Assembly: GCA_017500745.1 (NCBI GenBank)
Contig: JAFVYE010000092.1
Coordinates: forward strand, 1 to 5,881
DNA length: 5,881 nt
From: Clostridia bacterium
Lineage (GTDB): Bacteria > Bacillota > Clostridia > Christensenellales > CAG-917
Reading direction: 5' to 3'
The notes beneath the pieces are model-generated. The model was given only the letters and a program-made list of their open reading frames with translations. It made no database searches and had not been told where the DNA came from. The first letter of the stretch is position 1. Each line of letters starts with the position of its first letter. Made by a program: the position numbers and the translations under genes. Positions 5,386 through 5,881 of the stretch are shown piece by piece.

Positions 5386-5413
5386 AAAAAAGGCACTCGG
5401 TTGAGTGCCTTTT
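5386..5413. terminator. Intrinsic terminator of ppdK
   Basis: AAAAGGCACTC (5388-5398) pairs with GAGTGCCTTTT (5403-5413) around GGTT, an 11-bp stem. On the minus strand it runs into a T tract formed by the extra A's at 5386-5390, as expected for the end of ppdK, whose stop lies 28 nt upstream. Flanking A and T runs make it look usable in both directions, but no plus-strand gene leads into it. Confidence 0.88.
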
Positions 5414-5441
5414 GATGTTGTTTGATTGTCAAGCGACTGTC

Positions 5442-5881
5442 TTATTTGCGGTCCTTGATTGCTGCTTGTGCTGCTGCAAGACGTGCAATGGGAACGCGGA
5501 AGGGTGAACAGCTGACGTAGTCAAGGCCTGCGCCGTGGCAGAATTCAACTGACGTGGGATCGCCACCGTGTTCGCCACAGATGCCGAGGTGGATGTCAGG
5601 ACGGGTTGCTCTGCCGAGGGTTGCTGCCATCTTGACGAGCTTGCCAACGCCAGTTTGGTCAAGACGTGCAAAGGGATCGTTTTCATAGATCTTCTTGTCG
5701 TAGTATGCGCCGAGGAACTTGCCTGCGTCATCACGGCTGAAGCCGAAGGTCATTTGAGTGAGGTCGTTGGTGCCGAATGAGAAGAACTCTGCTTCCTTTG
5801 CGATTTCGTCTGCGGTGAGTGCTGCTCTGGGGATTTCAATCATTGTGCCAACAAGATACTTCATGTCAACGCCTGCTGCTG
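5442..5881 (-). CDS. ppdK: Pyruvate, phosphate dikinase, C-terminal part (cut by window edge)
   Basis: The last 146 or so codons of the gene; the frame stays open to the right edge (AAGVD before MKYLVG), so the ATG at 5864 is internal. This is the PEP/pyruvate-binding TIM-barrel domain. GTMIEIPRAAL, the PEP-utilising signature FFSFGTNDLTQMTFGFSRDD and GICGEHGGDPTSVEF are all present. The Cys of GICGEHGG (codon 5579-5577) is the catalytic proton donor/acceptor of the family. The enzyme interconverts ATP + pyruvate + phosphate with AMP + PEP + pyrophosphate, and in many anaerobes serves PPi-linked glycolysis or PEP synthesis in the cytoplasm. The normal PPDK end (AAIKDRK) is reached, with a terminator 28 nt later. 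The full protein would be about 875 residues. Confidence 0.96.
   Translation of the reverse strand, partial: AAGVDMKYLVGTMIEIPRAALTADEIAKEAEFFSFGTNDLTQMTFGFSRDDAGKFLGAYYDKKIYENDPFARLDQTGVGKLVKMAATLGRATRPDIHLGICGEHGGDPTSVEFCHGAGLDYVSCSPFRVPIARLAAAQAAIKDRK

Noticed and set aside
5442..5864. ATG at 5864 as the start of a short stand-alone PEP-binding protein
   Set aside because: The frame stays open with PPDK-like residues to the window edge and there is no ribosome binding site before this ATG; it is an internal Met of ppdK.

Overview
The window looks like an ordinary chromosomal segment of an anaerobic, probably gut-associated member of the Firmicutes (Clostridia-like). This is inferred from four things: the infC-rpmI-rplT operon with a long attenuated leader, a pyruvate phosphate dikinase gene, consensus sigma-A promoters with strong Shine-Dalgarno sites, and a large lipoprotein carrying InlB-type B-repeats plus a Cys/His module common in gut Firmicutes surface proteins. 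The species cannot be named from the sequence.

Layout, left to right. Positions 1-841 (minus strand) hold infC (IF-3), rpmI (L35) and the first 32 codons of rplT (L20), closely packed with good ribosome binding sites for rpmI and rplT. Positions 842-1136 hold the operon's promoter and a leader of about 260 nt with an intrinsic terminator in its middle. This fits L20-controlled attenuation as known for Firmicutes L20 leaders. From 1286 a divergent plus-strand promoter drives an 821-residue secreted lipoprotein: signal peptide, two B-repeats, a Cys/His module and an M3-family metallopeptidase domain. A bidirectional terminator at about 3831-3868 separates it from the convergent sfsA. Positions 3892-4985 (minus) form a two-gene unit, a MutT-like Nudix hydrolase followed by sfsA, with a 19-nt overlap, its own promoter and a 9-bp-arm palindrome in the leader. 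Positions 5141-5323 (minus) encode an unrecognised 60-residue protein with a fully consensus promoter and its own terminator. Positions 5442-5881 are the C-terminal end of ppdK, followed by a terminator almost identical to that of the small gene.

The genes fall into independent transcription units: translation machinery, nucleotide sanitation plus SfsA, central metabolism, and one extracellular peptidase. I found no transposase, integrase, CRISPR array, tRNA, rRNA or defence module. The most unusual items are the small protein cassette (consensus promoter, roughly 11-nt predicted leader), the palindrome before the Nudix gene, the structured infC leader, and the repeat-M3 peptidase fusion.
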